Assembly (NCBI GenBank): GCA_943846675.1
Contig: OX044357.1
Coordinates: 744,001 to 808,000 of the forward strand
Direction of reading: 5' to 3'
Source of the DNA: UBA987 sp002292105
GTDB lineage: Bacteria > Bacteroidota > Bacteroidia > NS11-12g > UBA9320
DNA: 64,000 nucleotides
Shown here: one piece after another, positions 26,636 to 35,014 of the stretch
Layout of the letters: each line of letters opens with the position of its first letter
Position numbering within the stretch: position 1 is the stretch's first letter
Notes under the pieces: generated by a model
Seen by the model: only the letters and a program-made list of their open reading frames with translations
Databases searched by the model: none
Told to the model about the DNA's origin: nothing
Made by a program: the position numbers and the translations under genes

Positions 26636-27745
26636 TTATTCTACCCAATCAGCAATGAACATATTGGTTTCTCTCGTCCCACCATTGTTTCGGTTAGATG
26701 AGAATACAATTTTTTTACCATCGTAAGAGAACATTGGAAACGCATTGAAATTACTTTGGGTTGTAATTTGCTCAAGTCCAGTTCCGTCTTCGTTTATCAT
26801 GAACAATTGGAATTCGTAACCGCGTTCGGAAAAGTGATTACTGCTGAATATAATTTTCTTACCACTTGGGTGATAAAAAGGAGCCCAGTTTGCTTTTCCA
26901 AGGTTCGTAATTTGTTTTAAGTCAGAACCATCTGCGTTACAGGTATAGATTTCCATGTTGGTTGGTGCTACCAAACCTCTTTCTAAGTATCCTTTATATC
27001 TAGCAATTTCTTCTTCAGTTTTCGGTCTTGATGAACGGAATACCAACTTTGATCCATCTGGAGAAAAGAACGCACCACCGTCATAACCCAACTGATCCGT
27101 AATTTGTGTCACATTGCTTCCATCAATGTTCATGGTGTACAATTCGAGGTCACCAGATCGTGTAGAAGTAAACACAATCTTATCTCCTTTTGGAGAAACT
27201 GTGGCTTCGGCATCATAACCTGGCTCGTCTGTTAATTGTGCTGTTATGTTTCCTTCAAGGTCAGCCACAAAAATGTCGTAACCTGCATAGATTGACCACA
27301 AATAAGGTCCTCCTTTTTCAGGTCTTACCTCCGGTGGGCATTGTGAGTCAGCCAAGTGCGTAGAGCCATATAAGATATGTCCTCCGTCTGGCATAAAGTA
27401 CGAACACGTTGTTCTACCAAATCCTGTGCTCAGCATCTTTGGCTTTAGCGTATCTTTTTCTGCTGCTTCGATATCGAATGTGAAGATCTGATCACAGTTA
27501 ACGCCCCAAGCTTCGTTGTTGCTCTGAAACACCAATTTGCGGTTGTTGAAACTGAAATAGGCCTCAGCGTTGTCACCACCATAAGTTAACTGGTGCAAGT
27601 TTAACAAGTGAGATTCGCTAGAATCAGCAAGGTCGGGTTTTTGAGAAACAGTCGACTCTTCGGTGGTCTGTTCCGTATTTGTTTGAGTACCTTGGTTACA
27701 AGAAGCGAGAACCAAAACACCGGCGACAATTGATAATAATTTCAT
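26636..27745 (-). CDS. TolB-like beta-propeller lipoprotein
   Basis: The 369 residues begin with a lipoprotein signal (MKLLSIVAGVLVLASC, lipobox LASC, Cys16) and a Thr/Glu-rich linker. About five to six PD40/WD40-like blades follow, such as PGYDAEATVSPKGDKIVFTS, LGYDGGAFFSPDGSKLVFRS and NFNAFPMFSYDGKKIVFSSN. It is a periplasmic or surface binding protein with no catalytic motif visible. It lies 39 bases after the HmuY-like gene on the same strand and might share its transcript. Its role in metal uptake is not shown. Confidence 0.82.
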   Translation of the reverse strand: MKLLSIVAGVLVLASCNQGTQTNTEQTTEESTVSQKPDLADSSESHLLNLHQLTYGGDNAEAYFSFNNRKLVFQSNNEAWGVNCDQIFTFDIEAAEKDTLKPKMLSTGFGRTTCSYFMPDGGHILYGSTHLADSQCPPEVRPEKGGPYLWSIYAGYDIFVADLEGNITAQLTDEPGYDAEATVSPKGDKIVFTSTRSGDLELYTMNIDGSNVTQITDQLGYDGGAFFSPDGSKLVFRSSRPKTEEEIARYKGYLERGLVAPTNMEIYTCNADGSDLKQITNLGKANWAPFYHPSGKKIIFSSNHFSERGYEFQLFMINEDGTGLEQITTQSNFNAFPMFSYDGKKIVFSSNRNNGGTRETNMFIADWVE

Positions 27746-27784
27746 TGCTTAAATTTTCGGCAATATTAACCGCTATTGTTAAGA

Positions 27785-28813
27785 TTATAAACTTTTGGAG
27801 ATAAATCCTATATCGTTTTTTGTAGTTCGTTCTTTTCTGAACTTGGTGAACTGTATCGCGTAATAGTTTTTATCGGAATCACGTATGACGAATGTATTGG
27901 TATCTGTGGTTATAAAATTCTTGTTGCCCGAATTCCAGTCATACCATTTTGTACCAATAAAGTCTAACGAGTCTGTGTATGCATACGTTTGAGCGTTAAA
28001 AAAGTTCAACGCATCAAAGTCGTAATCGAATTGCCTTCCAACTTCCCTGTTATATGGATTTATAAAAATCCCATCAACCAAAGAAAATTCATTTGTTACG
28101 GAGAAGAATAAGGAAGATACGTTCTGAGTTTTGTGCTTTACGTAGGAGGTAATCAAAAAATCCCAGTCGTCTTTAGGCGGCTCAAGGTTTAACACACTGC
28201 TAGATTCGAAAGAGAGGTATACATAATTGAAACTATCGTTTTTCTCAACGTAATAGTGTCGTTCAAACTTCCCATCAAGATCCCCAATGAGAATGTCGTA
28301 TTTATTGTCTTTGTAGCCTTCTACGCGCATTTTAACGATGCCCGTTGGGTTGCCGCTTAAATCTAAGCCAAGGTGGACTAAATACACGTTGCCGAAACTC
28401 TGCGGGTTCTCGAAACTAAAGTCGCCCCATTCACCAATGCAACTGTTGTCTTCTTGGCCATTCCAACGATCAAATATCCATGGATAATCACCTTCTTGAT
28501 AGTCTTGGTAAAAGTCTTTTGAATTGGTGTTGAAACAACCCATGCCTCTAGCCGTGTTGAGCAAGATTTGGTAATCGTTGGCGGCACAGCTAAATGCGAT
28601 ATCCCATCCCTCTGTGCTATTTTGTTTGACAATTTTCTGGTCCTTTAAGCTGTAATAGATTTGTCCGTTTACAGGCTTGTAGGTGTTTATTTCAGTTTCG
28701 AAAGGCGGAAGAGGGAGAATAGGCTCTTCTTCGGTGAAACATCCAGTCAGGCATAAGCCCATAAATACTATGACAGCGTAATACTTCAAAATGATGTAAC
28801 AATTGAAAACCAA
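27785..28813 (-). CDS. HmuY-like lipoprotein
   Basis: Surface lipoprotein of 342 residues; signal peptide with lipobox LTGC and Cys25. The mature start has a Pro/Glu-rich spacer, then GQIYYSLKDQKIVKQNS, EGWDIAFSCAANDYQILLN, and a later DDWDFLITSY, resembling the HmuY family of haem-binding lipoproteins. It directly follows a TonB-dependent receptor gene, as hmuY and hmuR pair in Porphyromonas, though in opposite order. The ATG at 28813 overlaps the receptor gene by 28 bases. A TTG at 28789, overlapping the receptor stop as TTGA, would give MKYYAVIVFMGLCLTGC and is a good alternative. Ligand (haem, siderophore or metal complex) not determined. Confidence 0.75.
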   Translation of the reverse strand: MVFNCYIILKYYAVIVFMGLCLTGCFTEEEPILPLPPFETEINTYKPVNGQIYYSLKDQKIVKQNSTEGWDIAFSCAANDYQILLNTARGMGCFNTNSKDFYQDYQEGDYPWIFDRWNGQEDNSCIGEWGDFSFENPQSFGNVYLVHLGLDLSGNPTGIVKMRVEGYKDNKYDILIGDLDGKFERHYYVEKNDSFNYVYLSFESSSVLNLEPPKDDWDFLITSYVKHKTQNVSSLFFSVTNEFSLVDGIFINPYNREVGRQFDYDFDALNFFNAQTYAYTDSLDFIGTKWYDWNSGNKNFITTDTNTFVIRDSDKNYYAIQFTKFRKERTTKNDIGFISKSL

Positions 28814-30768
28814 ATTCGACGTCCGTAGTCAATCGAAATTGGAATTTTATTATTTATGTTTTCGTCACTAATACGATCGAGGGCTAAATACGATCCACTT
28901 ACATTCAATGTGTTCGTCAAATTCTTGATACCAATATGTGCAAAAATAGGTTTATCAAACAGTTGCTGGCGGATGGAAAAATCAACCAACCAAAAGCCAC
29001 CTTGTTTGAAATCTTCAAGCACACCAAAGGCATTTTCTCTGGTTTCGAGTCTCTGACCCTGATATTTGGAAATAAAACCTACCGCGGTCTTGGATTGCTT
29101 AATTCTGTACATGGTTTTAAACATCAATTCTTGGGTAAAGTAGTAGTTACCAATTTCCTCTGGGAATTGATTTATTCCATTATTGCTGGCAGAAAACGCT
29201 AACTGAAATTGTTCTCCCTTGTAATCAATGTTCACATTCTGGCCAATTAACTTAGAAGCTCTTGTGTTGACAAACTGATACAGTTGTTTTTCTGGATCAA
29301 TTTGTGCCAATTGAATGCCATTGTTGCTCTTTACCCAATACAAATTGGTGTAAAACAGAACGTCTTTAGATTTGATTCGTAAGGTGGTAGAAAACCTATT
29401 AAATATTTCCGATTGTAAATTTAAATTGCCGGTGATGTTCAAGTTTGGATTTTCAAACGTGTAGAACATCTCGTTGAACGTAGGGACTCTATAGCCTGTT
29501 GAATATTGTGCGATGAAGTCGGCCGTTGGACTCATTTTGTATTTCAATCCAAGTTCGTAAATGGGTTTGGTCTGAAACTTATTACTGTTTGTATAACGCA
29601 GGCCAGCTTTGGCTTTCAAGTTTTCGTCCAGTTTGTAGTCTAGTCGAGCCAGTACAGCAAGTTGTGTAATGTTTGTTTTTACCGAGCTTAAAATGCTTCT
29701 TTCCTGGTCGCGCTGATGGCTGAATTCAATGCCTGCTTCATAATTGAGCTTGTGCTTATCCGATAATTTAGAAATCTTAAAATGGTTGTAAAACTCATCG
29801 TATCTCAATAGGTCAAAGGCGGAGCGTTCATTGTCTTCATACACATTCAGGTCACTGAGTATTTTAACCGTTTTGTCGTTGTTTAAATTATATCGTGTAA
29901 AGGATTGACTTAAGTCTATCGAGTGATATTTACTAATGTTTCCTCGGATACCGGCATGATAGATTGATTGGTTTACACGTTGGTCAACATCGTATGCGCG
30001 AAGTGTGTTGGCTACAGGATATCCTCTGTCTTGCGTTCTTGAAACAATGTGGGTTGCAGATAGAAAGGCGTTTAAGTCTGACAGTATGCGGTAGTTGTAA
30101 TTTAACTCGTACTGTGTACGAAGTCTGGGTTTCCACTGAAAAACTCTGAAACTATCTGTTCCGCCTACACCAGAAAAAAAGTACTGACCAATTCCGGCAC
30201 CTATACTGTGTCGACCTAAGTTTACAGTTCCTTTTGCTATGGCATTGATATCACCGTTACTCGTCGAATTTAGGTTTGTGCGGACATGAACAAGTGCAGA
30301 GGATAGCTTATTTGTAATGATGTTGACGCTAGCCAACACCGCATTTGCGCCGTAATAAACCCCACTAGAACCCGTGATGATTTCAATCCTATCAACTTCT
30401 GCCAATCCAATTTTTGATAAATCAAAGTTGTCAATAGACAACTGACTTATTGGTAGGCCGTTTAATAAAAAGCGAACGTTTCTTTGACCTGTCCCAGCAT
30501 AATTTAAGGTATGGCCTTCTTTACCAGCGTACACTGAGAAGTTGTTCAAACTATATTGAAGTACTTCGTTAACCGTTTGAAAATTGAACAGGTCTATTTC
30601 TTCAGCTGTGATTATTTGCACATTTTCAAATGAAGATGTTCTTTCGACAAGCCCTGTTTGACCGGTTTCGATCATTGCATTGATTGAGTCAGCCTGACCT
30701 AAAGTCTCGGTAGGTTTTGCCAATACCGCTAAGGCCAATAAAGCATAGATAAGTCGATAGTTAAACAC
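28786..30768 (-). CDS. TonB-dependent outer-membrane receptor
   Basis: A 22-strand barrel receptor of about 660 residues. The plug domain shows VQIITAEEIDLFNFQTVNEV, VRFLLNGLPISQLSIDNFDL and VDRIEIITGSSGVYYGANAV; the barrel ends in YGRRIWFSIVTSF. The frame is open to 30954, inside the permease gene, but no ATG exists there. I choose GTG at 30768, which gives the signal peptide MFNYRLIYALLALAVLA and sits 5 bases after an exact -7 element. A TTG at 30813, two bases after the permease stop, is the alternative if translation is coupled. It is placed between the ABC transporter genes and the HmuY-like gene. It lacks the carboxypeptidase-like N-terminal domain of SusC-type receptors. Confidence 0.85.
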   Translation of the reverse strand: MFNYRLIYALLALAVLAKPTETLGQADSINAMIETGQTGLVERTSSFENVQIITAEEIDLFNFQTVNEVLQYSLNNFSVYAGKEGHTLNYAGTGQRNVRFLLNGLPISQLSIDNFDLSKIGLAEVDRIEIITGSSGVYYGANAVLASVNIITNKLSSALVHVRTNLNSTSNGDINAIAKGTVNLGRHSIGAGIGQYFFSGVGGTDSFRVFQWKPRLRTQYELNYNYRILSDLNAFLSATHIVSRTQDRGYPVANTLRAYDVDQRVNQSIYHAGIRGNISKYHSIDLSQSFTRYNLNNDKTVKILSDLNVYEDNERSAFDLLRYDEFYNHFKISKLSDKHKLNYEAGIEFSHQRDQERSILSSVKTNITQLAVLARLDYKLDENLKAKAGLRYTNSNKFQTKPIYELGLKYKMSPTADFIAQYSTGYRVPTFNEMFYTFENPNLNITGNLNLQSEIFNRFSTTLRIKSKDVLFYTNLYWVKSNNGIQLAQIDPEKQLYQFVNTRASKLIGQNVNIDYKGEQFQLAFSASNNGINQFPEEIGNYYFTQELMFKTMYRIKQSKTAVGFISKYQGQRLETRENAFGVLEDFKQGGFWLVDFSIRQQLFDKPIFAHIGIKNLTNTLNVSGSYLALDRISDENINNKIPISIDYGRRIWFSIVTSF

Positions 30769-30773
30769 TGGTG

Positions 30774-30781
30774 CAAAAGTA
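30774..30781 (-). promoter_or_regulatory. -7 element 5 bases before the receptor start
   Basis: Minus-strand TACTTTTG is an exact TAnnTTTG match preceded by CCG. It lies 5 bases before the GTG at 30768, so the receptor and lipoprotein genes may have their own leaderless transcript inside the metal operon. Confidence 0.5.
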
Positions 30782-30815
30782 CGGTGCGTTTCTGCAAATT
30801 CTTGTCTTTTCAAGG

Positions 30816-31700
30816 TTAAACCTCTGTCAGTGCTTTGTTTTCTAAAGTCTGTGAAATATGTGCTTTTCGAACGAATTGGATGTAAATAAAGGCTATGGCA
30901 AACTGCAAACCTATCACGGTTGCAATTGCGCCGGCAATAGAGCCCGCTAACCATACTGCGGTGTAATACCCTAAAATTGATGCTGAAATGCCAAATCCCA
31001 CTGCCAAGTAGATCATCTTTTTAAAGTCCTTCGTCAATAAAAATGCCGTTGCTGCAGGCCCAGATAAAAACGCAATAACCAATACAGCACCTACAGACTC
31101 AAAGCTAACCACGGTTGTTAAACTTACACCAGCCATTAAATAATACTGCCACAGAACAACACTAATGCCCATGGCCGATGCAAATGCTGGGTCAAACGTT
31201 GTCAGTACTAATTTTCTATATGCGATGATTACACTGGTTAGGATAATAATTAGGGTCGAGCCTAAAATCCATACCTGTCTTGGTCCTGCATAATGTCCGG
31301 CAATCGACATATGGTCTAAAGGTACATAGGCTATTTCGCCATAAAGGACACAGTCTTGGTCTAGGTCGACATTTCCACTGAATAATGAAATCAGAATAAT
31401 CCCTATGGCAAAGAGGAAGGTATACGAAATACCAATACTTGCGTCTTGTTGTAGTTTTACTTTTTGATTGAAAAACTGTATCAAATACGTAACCACCATT
31501 CCGCTTGCCGCAGCACCAACCAAAATAGGAAGAGAGGCTCTACTGTGTGAAATGTAATAGGCGATGACAATTCCAGGTAATACAGCGTGAGAAATGGCAT
31601 CACCAATCATGGCCATTTTACGCATAATTAAGAAGCAACCCAATATAGCCGTTGTGGTAGCAACCAAAGAAGCGGTTAATATGATCCAGAAGTCAATCAT
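30816..31700 (-). CDS. metal ABC transporter permease (TroD/MntB type)
   Basis: Integral membrane protein of 294 residues with about eight or nine hydrophobic segments, of the ABC-3 family that moves Mn, Zn or Fe. Seen: MRKMAMIGDAISHAVLPGI, the family signature near the N-terminus, FDPAFASAMGISVVLWQYYL and VGAVLVIAFLSGPAATAFLL. Its start codon shares a base with the stop of the permease-repressor gene upstream. Two different permeases in one operon is the TroCD arrangement. The substrate metal is not fixed by the permease. Confidence 0.92.
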   Translation of the reverse strand: MIDFWIILTASLVATTTAILGCFLIMRKMAMIGDAISHAVLPGIVIAYYISHSRASLPILVGAAASGMVVTYLIQFFNQKVKLQQDASIGISYTFLFAIGIILISLFSGNVDLDQDCVLYGEIAYVPLDHMSIAGHYAGPRQVWILGSTLIIILTSVIIAYRKLVLTTFDPAFASAMGISVVLWQYYLMAGVSLTTVVSFESVGAVLVIAFLSGPAATAFLLTKDFKKMIYLAVGFGISASILGYYTAVWLAGSIAGAIATVIGLQFAIAFIYIQFVRKAHISQTLENKALTEV

Positions 31701-32986
31701 TAGTATGGGATGTCGCTATCATGTGGATCCTTAGTTGGGAAGTCCAACTCTTTTTCTAGTTCTCTTTCAATTTCTGGCGTAATCACGTGCTCAATACCTT
31801 CCGCGTCGTCGTGCACATGGTCGGGCTGCAAATGCATGAATTTTGAAATATACAATTCCCACAACCTATGCTTACGAACGATGGTTTTTGCCTCTTCGAT
31901 ACCAAGTGAAGTTGTGGCGTAGGTGCCTTGATTTGTCGTGATTAGTTTGTCTGACTTTAGCAAGCTTAAACCCTTTTTTAACGTCGCACGTTGCATCTTG
32001 CTTTTGGCAAAGATGTCTTCAAAACTGAATTGCGTTTCTCCAAGTGTTTTGGGGTTGAAAAAAAGCTTAATTGTATTCTCGCGCAAAATCTTCGTGTTGT
32101 TTTTAGAGCGTTGCAGATACTTTTTTAGCAGGCCATTTTTACGTCCAATAAATGCACTAATAAAGGCAAAAAGCGAAACGACTACCACAATCCATGGCCC
32201 TGTTGGCATGCCATTGTAGGTGTAGGATATTGCCGAGCCAAGTACCCCAGAGGCGCCACTAATAACAAGGGCCAGTATGGCCATAGGAATTATTTTGTTG
32301 GTCCAAAATTTGGCGCATGCTGCCGGTGTAATCAGCAAAGCCGACATCAATACAACACCAACGGCTTGAACACCCATAGCAACAGTGGTTACCGTTGTTA
32401 TGGATAAAATGAGTTTTAACAATTCGTTAGGGAAACCAATAGATTGACTGTAGTTTTCATCAAAAGACAAGAGAGACAAACCCCTGAAAAATATCACAAT
32501 CAGAATGGTGATGATAGTTCCGACGATACTGAATAACCACACGTCGCTCATATTCATGGCCGATGCTCTGCCAAAGATGAATTGATCCAAACCACTTTGA
32601 GAAGCATTTCCCGAATGTTGTATATGGGTTAATAACAAGACACCTACTCCGAAAAAGACACTCAGAATAAGCGCTATGGCCGTGTCGTTTTTGATTTTTG
32701 AATGCTTTGTTATGTAGTCAACAAGATAGGTGGAAATCCAACCCGTTATGGTCGCACCGATAATCAGATACAGTGGGTTTTTTTGTTGCCCGATAATAAA
32801 GGCTAAGGCTATGCCAGGAAGCACTGCGTGAGAGATGACATCACCAATGAGCGACCTTTTGCGCAATAAAGTAAACGTACCTACTAAGCCAGAAATTGAA
32901 CATAAAATTAAACTTCCCCAAAAAACAACCTTTACGTTAGGTTCAGAGAAAGTAAAAAAGGACCATATTTCTGTTAAGAACTCCAT
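31700..32986 (-). CDS. metal ABC transporter permease fused to a DtxR/MntR-like repressor
   Basis: The 428 residues hold two proteins in one. Residues 1 to about 283 form an ABC-3 permease (LLRKRSLIGDVISHAVLPGI, LLSFDENYSQSIGFPNELLK, AVGVVLMSALLITPAACAKF). After KKYLQRS, residues about 300-372 form a winged helix (MQRATLKKGLSLLKSDKLIT, TTSLGIEEAKTIVRK). Residues 373-428 form the DtxR/MntR metal-binding and dimerisation domain, with candidate ligands H373, E377, H392, E396, E399 and H400. The E-x2-EH spacing (AEGIEH) resembles the Mn sensor MntR; DtxR has Cys at the first of these. The repressor domain would lie on the cytoplasmic face. Start and stop abut or overlap the neighbours. Confidence 0.92.
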   Translation of the reverse strand: MEFLTEIWSFFTFSEPNVKVVFWGSLILCSISGLVGTFTLLRKRSLIGDVISHAVLPGIALAFIIGQQKNPLYLIIGATITGWISTYLVDYITKHSKIKNDTAIALILSVFFGVGVLLLTHIQHSGNASQSGLDQFIFGRASAMNMSDVWLFSIVGTIITILIVIFFRGLSLLSFDENYSQSIGFPNELLKLILSITTVTTVAMGVQAVGVVLMSALLITPAACAKFWTNKIIPMAILALVISGASGVLGSAISYTYNGMPTGPWIVVVVSLFAFISAFIGRKNGLLKKYLQRSKNNTKILRENTIKLFFNPKTLGETQFSFEDIFAKSKMQRATLKKGLSLLKSDKLITTNQGTYATTSLGIEEAKTIVRKHRLWELYISKFMHLQPDHVHDDAEGIEHVITPEIERELEKELDFPTKDPHDSDIPY

Positions 32987-33759
32987 TATTTATGTCGCAT
33001 CGGGAAGTCTTTTTCTTGCAACACGTTAGCCACCTTTGATAACGTGGTGAGCGTACCACCGTAGGTTTCAGTGAGAATGTCTTTTGTGAAGACTTCCGAC
33101 GTTGGGCCTTCGGCTACAAGCCTAGAATTTAGTAATACCATATGCTCAAAATAATCTTGAGCGGTGAGTAAATCATGGTGCACAACCAAAAGCGTTTTGC
33201 CTGCGTCACGCATTGACTTTAGCAAGGTTATAATGGCTTGCTCAGTTGCGGCATCAACGCCTACAAATGGTTCGTCCATTAAATATAGATCGGCGTTTTG
33301 GGCCAATGCCCGTGCAAGAAAAACACGTTGTTGCTGTCCGCCACTAAGTTGTGAGATCTGTCTGTTTGTAAATGGAGTCATGTTGACCTTACTTAGACTT
33401 TCTTCAATCATTCGATGATCTTCTTTCGTAAGTCTTTTGAAGAGCCCTTTGGTTGCATAGCGCCCCATGGCCACTACGTCCCAAACACTTGCAGGAAAAT
33501 CCCAATCAACAGATTGTCTTTGAGGCACGTAAGACACCTTGTTGCGCACGTCTTCAAGGTCTTGGTCAAATACCTTACTGTAGCCAATGTTGGGCTCGAT
33601 AATGCCCATGATGGCTTTTAGTAGGGTTGATTTCCCGGAACCATTTGGTCCCATAATGCCAATTATTTTTCCTGTTGGTAACGTGAAATCAATATTCCAA
33701 ATGGCTGGTTTCTTATCGTAAATTACCGTTAGGTTGTGGGTTTCGACGGATGGTTTCAT
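32986..33759 (-). CDS. metal ABC transporter ATP-binding protein
   Basis: Nucleotide-binding subunit of 257 residues that powers the two permeases. Walker A GPNGSGKST is at residues 37-45, the signature LSGGQ at 138-142, Walker B LYLMDEP at 158-164 and the switch His in VVHHDL. YVPQRQSVDWDFPASVWDVV is the typical Q-loop of the Mn/Zn/Fe subfamily (TroB, MntB, ZnuC). It lies one base after the lipoprotein gene and abuts the permease-repressor gene. Confidence 0.96.
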   Translation of the reverse strand: MKPSVETHNLTVIYDKKPAIWNIDFTLPTGKIIGIMGPNGSGKSTLLKAIMGIIEPNIGYSKVFDQDLEDVRNKVSYVPQRQSVDWDFPASVWDVVAMGRYATKGLFKRLTKEDHRMIEESLSKVNMTPFTNRQISQLSGGQQQRVFLARALAQNADLYLMDEPFVGVDAATEQAIITLLKSMRDAGKTLLVVHHDLLTAQDYFEHMVLLNSRLVAEGPTSEVFTKDILTETYGGTLTTLSKVANVLQEKDFPMRHK

Positions 33760-33760
33760 C

Positions 33761-34681
33761 TTAATTCAATCCATTAATAACCGTTTCGACATTGAAATAG
33801 AGCATCCCCAAATACGTGCCTTCAGGTGTTCTGTCTGCGCCGAGGGCGTCAGAAAAAAGTTCACCACCAACAGTAACCTCATGTCCTTTAGCTTTACAGC
33901 CGTCTATGACAGATCGCAGTGCTTTTTGCGGTACCGAATTTTCAACAAAAACGGCTTTAATCTTATTGTCAATAATGAAGTTAACCATGTCTGTTACATC
34001 CTTCAATCCAGATTCCGACAATGTTGAAATACCTTGAAGTCCACGAACTTTGAAGTTGTAACTCCTTCCGAAGTACTCAAAAGCATCGTGGGAGGTAATT
34101 AATATGCGCTTTTCTACGGCAAGTGATGCTACCAATTTGGTACATTCCTGGTTTACCGAATCGATGGCGCGCAGGTAGGTGTTGGTGTTTTTCTCTATCT
34201 GATCTTTGTATTCTGGGTATTTGGTTTGTACAGATTCAGATACATGTTTTACCCCCTCAGACCATATAGAAACGTCAAACCAAATATGAGGGTCGTGCAC
34301 GTCTGCTTCTTCGTTGATTGTTCTAATGGATGTATGATCGACCCCGTCGCTTACGGCTATGACTGTTTTTGAGGACTTTAGTTTTTCTAAAATTTCTGAC
34401 ATTTTGCCTTCTAAATGAAGCCCGTTGTAAATCACAACATCAGCATTTGTAAGCAATTCTATATCACCATGAGACGCTTTGTATAAATGAGGGTCTACAC
34501 CAGGACCCATTAACGATTTTACTTCAGCGAAATCAGAACAGATGTTTTTGGCAATATCTGCTACAATACTTGTTGTAGCCACCACTAAGGGTGTTTCATT
34601 TCCGGGAGAATCTGAAGACGTCGAGTTGCAGCCAAAACTAAAAATAGTTATACAGGCAATTATGAGCAAAGGATGTTTCAT
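33761..34681 (-). CDS. metal-binding lipoprotein, TroA/MntA-like
   Basis: Cluster A-I solute-binding lipoprotein. From the ATG at 34681 it starts MKHPLLIIACITIFSFGC with a lipobox FGC; seven further codons upstream are open but would put the start inside the promoter. Likely metal ligands are the His in GVDPHLYKASH, the His in DPHIWFDV, the His in ITSHDAFEYFG and the Asp in ELFSDALG. The segment VRGLQGISTLSESGLKDV resembles TroA/MntA. There is no His-rich loop, which argues against a dedicated high-affinity ZnuA. First gene of the metal operon. Confidence 0.9.
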   Translation of the reverse strand: MKHPLLIIACITIFSFGCNSTSSDSPGNETPLVVATTSIVADIAKNICSDFAEVKSLMGPGVDPHLYKASHGDIELLTNADVVIYNGLHLEGKMSEILEKLKSSKTVIAVSDGVDHTSIRTINEEADVHDPHIWFDVSIWSEGVKHVSESVQTKYPEYKDQIEKNTNTYLRAIDSVNQECTKLVASLAVEKRILITSHDAFEYFGRSYNFKVRGLQGISTLSESGLKDVTDMVNFIIDNKIKAVFVENSVPQKALRSVIDGCKAKGHEVTVGGELFSDALGADRTPEGTYLGMLYFNVETVINGLN

Positions 34682-34687
34682 AAGAAG

Positions 34688-34702
34688 CAAAGATAGCGTC
34701 AA
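34688..34702 (-). promoter_or_regulatory. promoter element of the metal transport operon
   Basis: Minus-strand TTGACGCTATCTTTG holds the exact -7 element TATCTTTG (34688-34695), 6 bases before the ATG at 34681, again predicting a leaderless mRNA. No clear inverted repeat of the DtxR/MntR operator type was recognised next to it. Confidence 0.6.
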
Positions 34703-34730
34703 GTTTGGAAGGTGATACGAACGGACGTTA

Positions 34731-34758
34731 AATTAAAACAGCCGACTCGCGTCGGCTG
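34731..34758 (-). terminator. intrinsic terminator without an upstream gene
   Basis: CAGCCGAC and GTCGGCTG form a perfect 8-bp stem around TCGC. On the minus strand it is followed by TTTT and an AT-rich tail, as expected of a rho-independent terminator reading leftward. No T-run follows on the plus strand. It lies between the divergent metal operon and the gene at 35015, so no annotated gene ends here. Confidence 0.6.
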
Positions 34759-35014
34759 CCTTAGATGTCGTAAAACCAATTAATCTTCGTCGTAAGAAAA
34801 CTTATTGACTAAATAATAGATACAAGTTTAACGGTAATGTCCCATCATTAGTTTACCTAATTTGTCATATAAGTGTCATGAACTCGTTATTTTTTGATTA
34901 TGCGTGGGGGATGTCAGGTCGTCGTTTGAGTGGTTCATAAACCTAATCGTCTGATAAAAAAGAAATTACGAATTAGATAATTATTATTGCTGAATAAACG
35001 TTCAATACGTACAC
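34759..35014. other. intergenic region upstream of an orphan terminator
   Basis: With the terminator this forms a 330-base gap between the metal operon start and the gene at 35015. No convincing coding sequence is present: the minus strand has only short frames, for example 20 codons at 34876-34938. If the terminator is used, a small RNA reading leftward through this region is the simplest source. I saw no exact TAnnTTTG element on either strand here. Confidence 0.35.

Noticed and set aside
34876..34938. 20-codon minus-strand frame upstream of the orphan terminator
   Set aside because: Too short, no recognisable start signal, and no evidence of conservation; kept only as a possibility within the small RNA idea.
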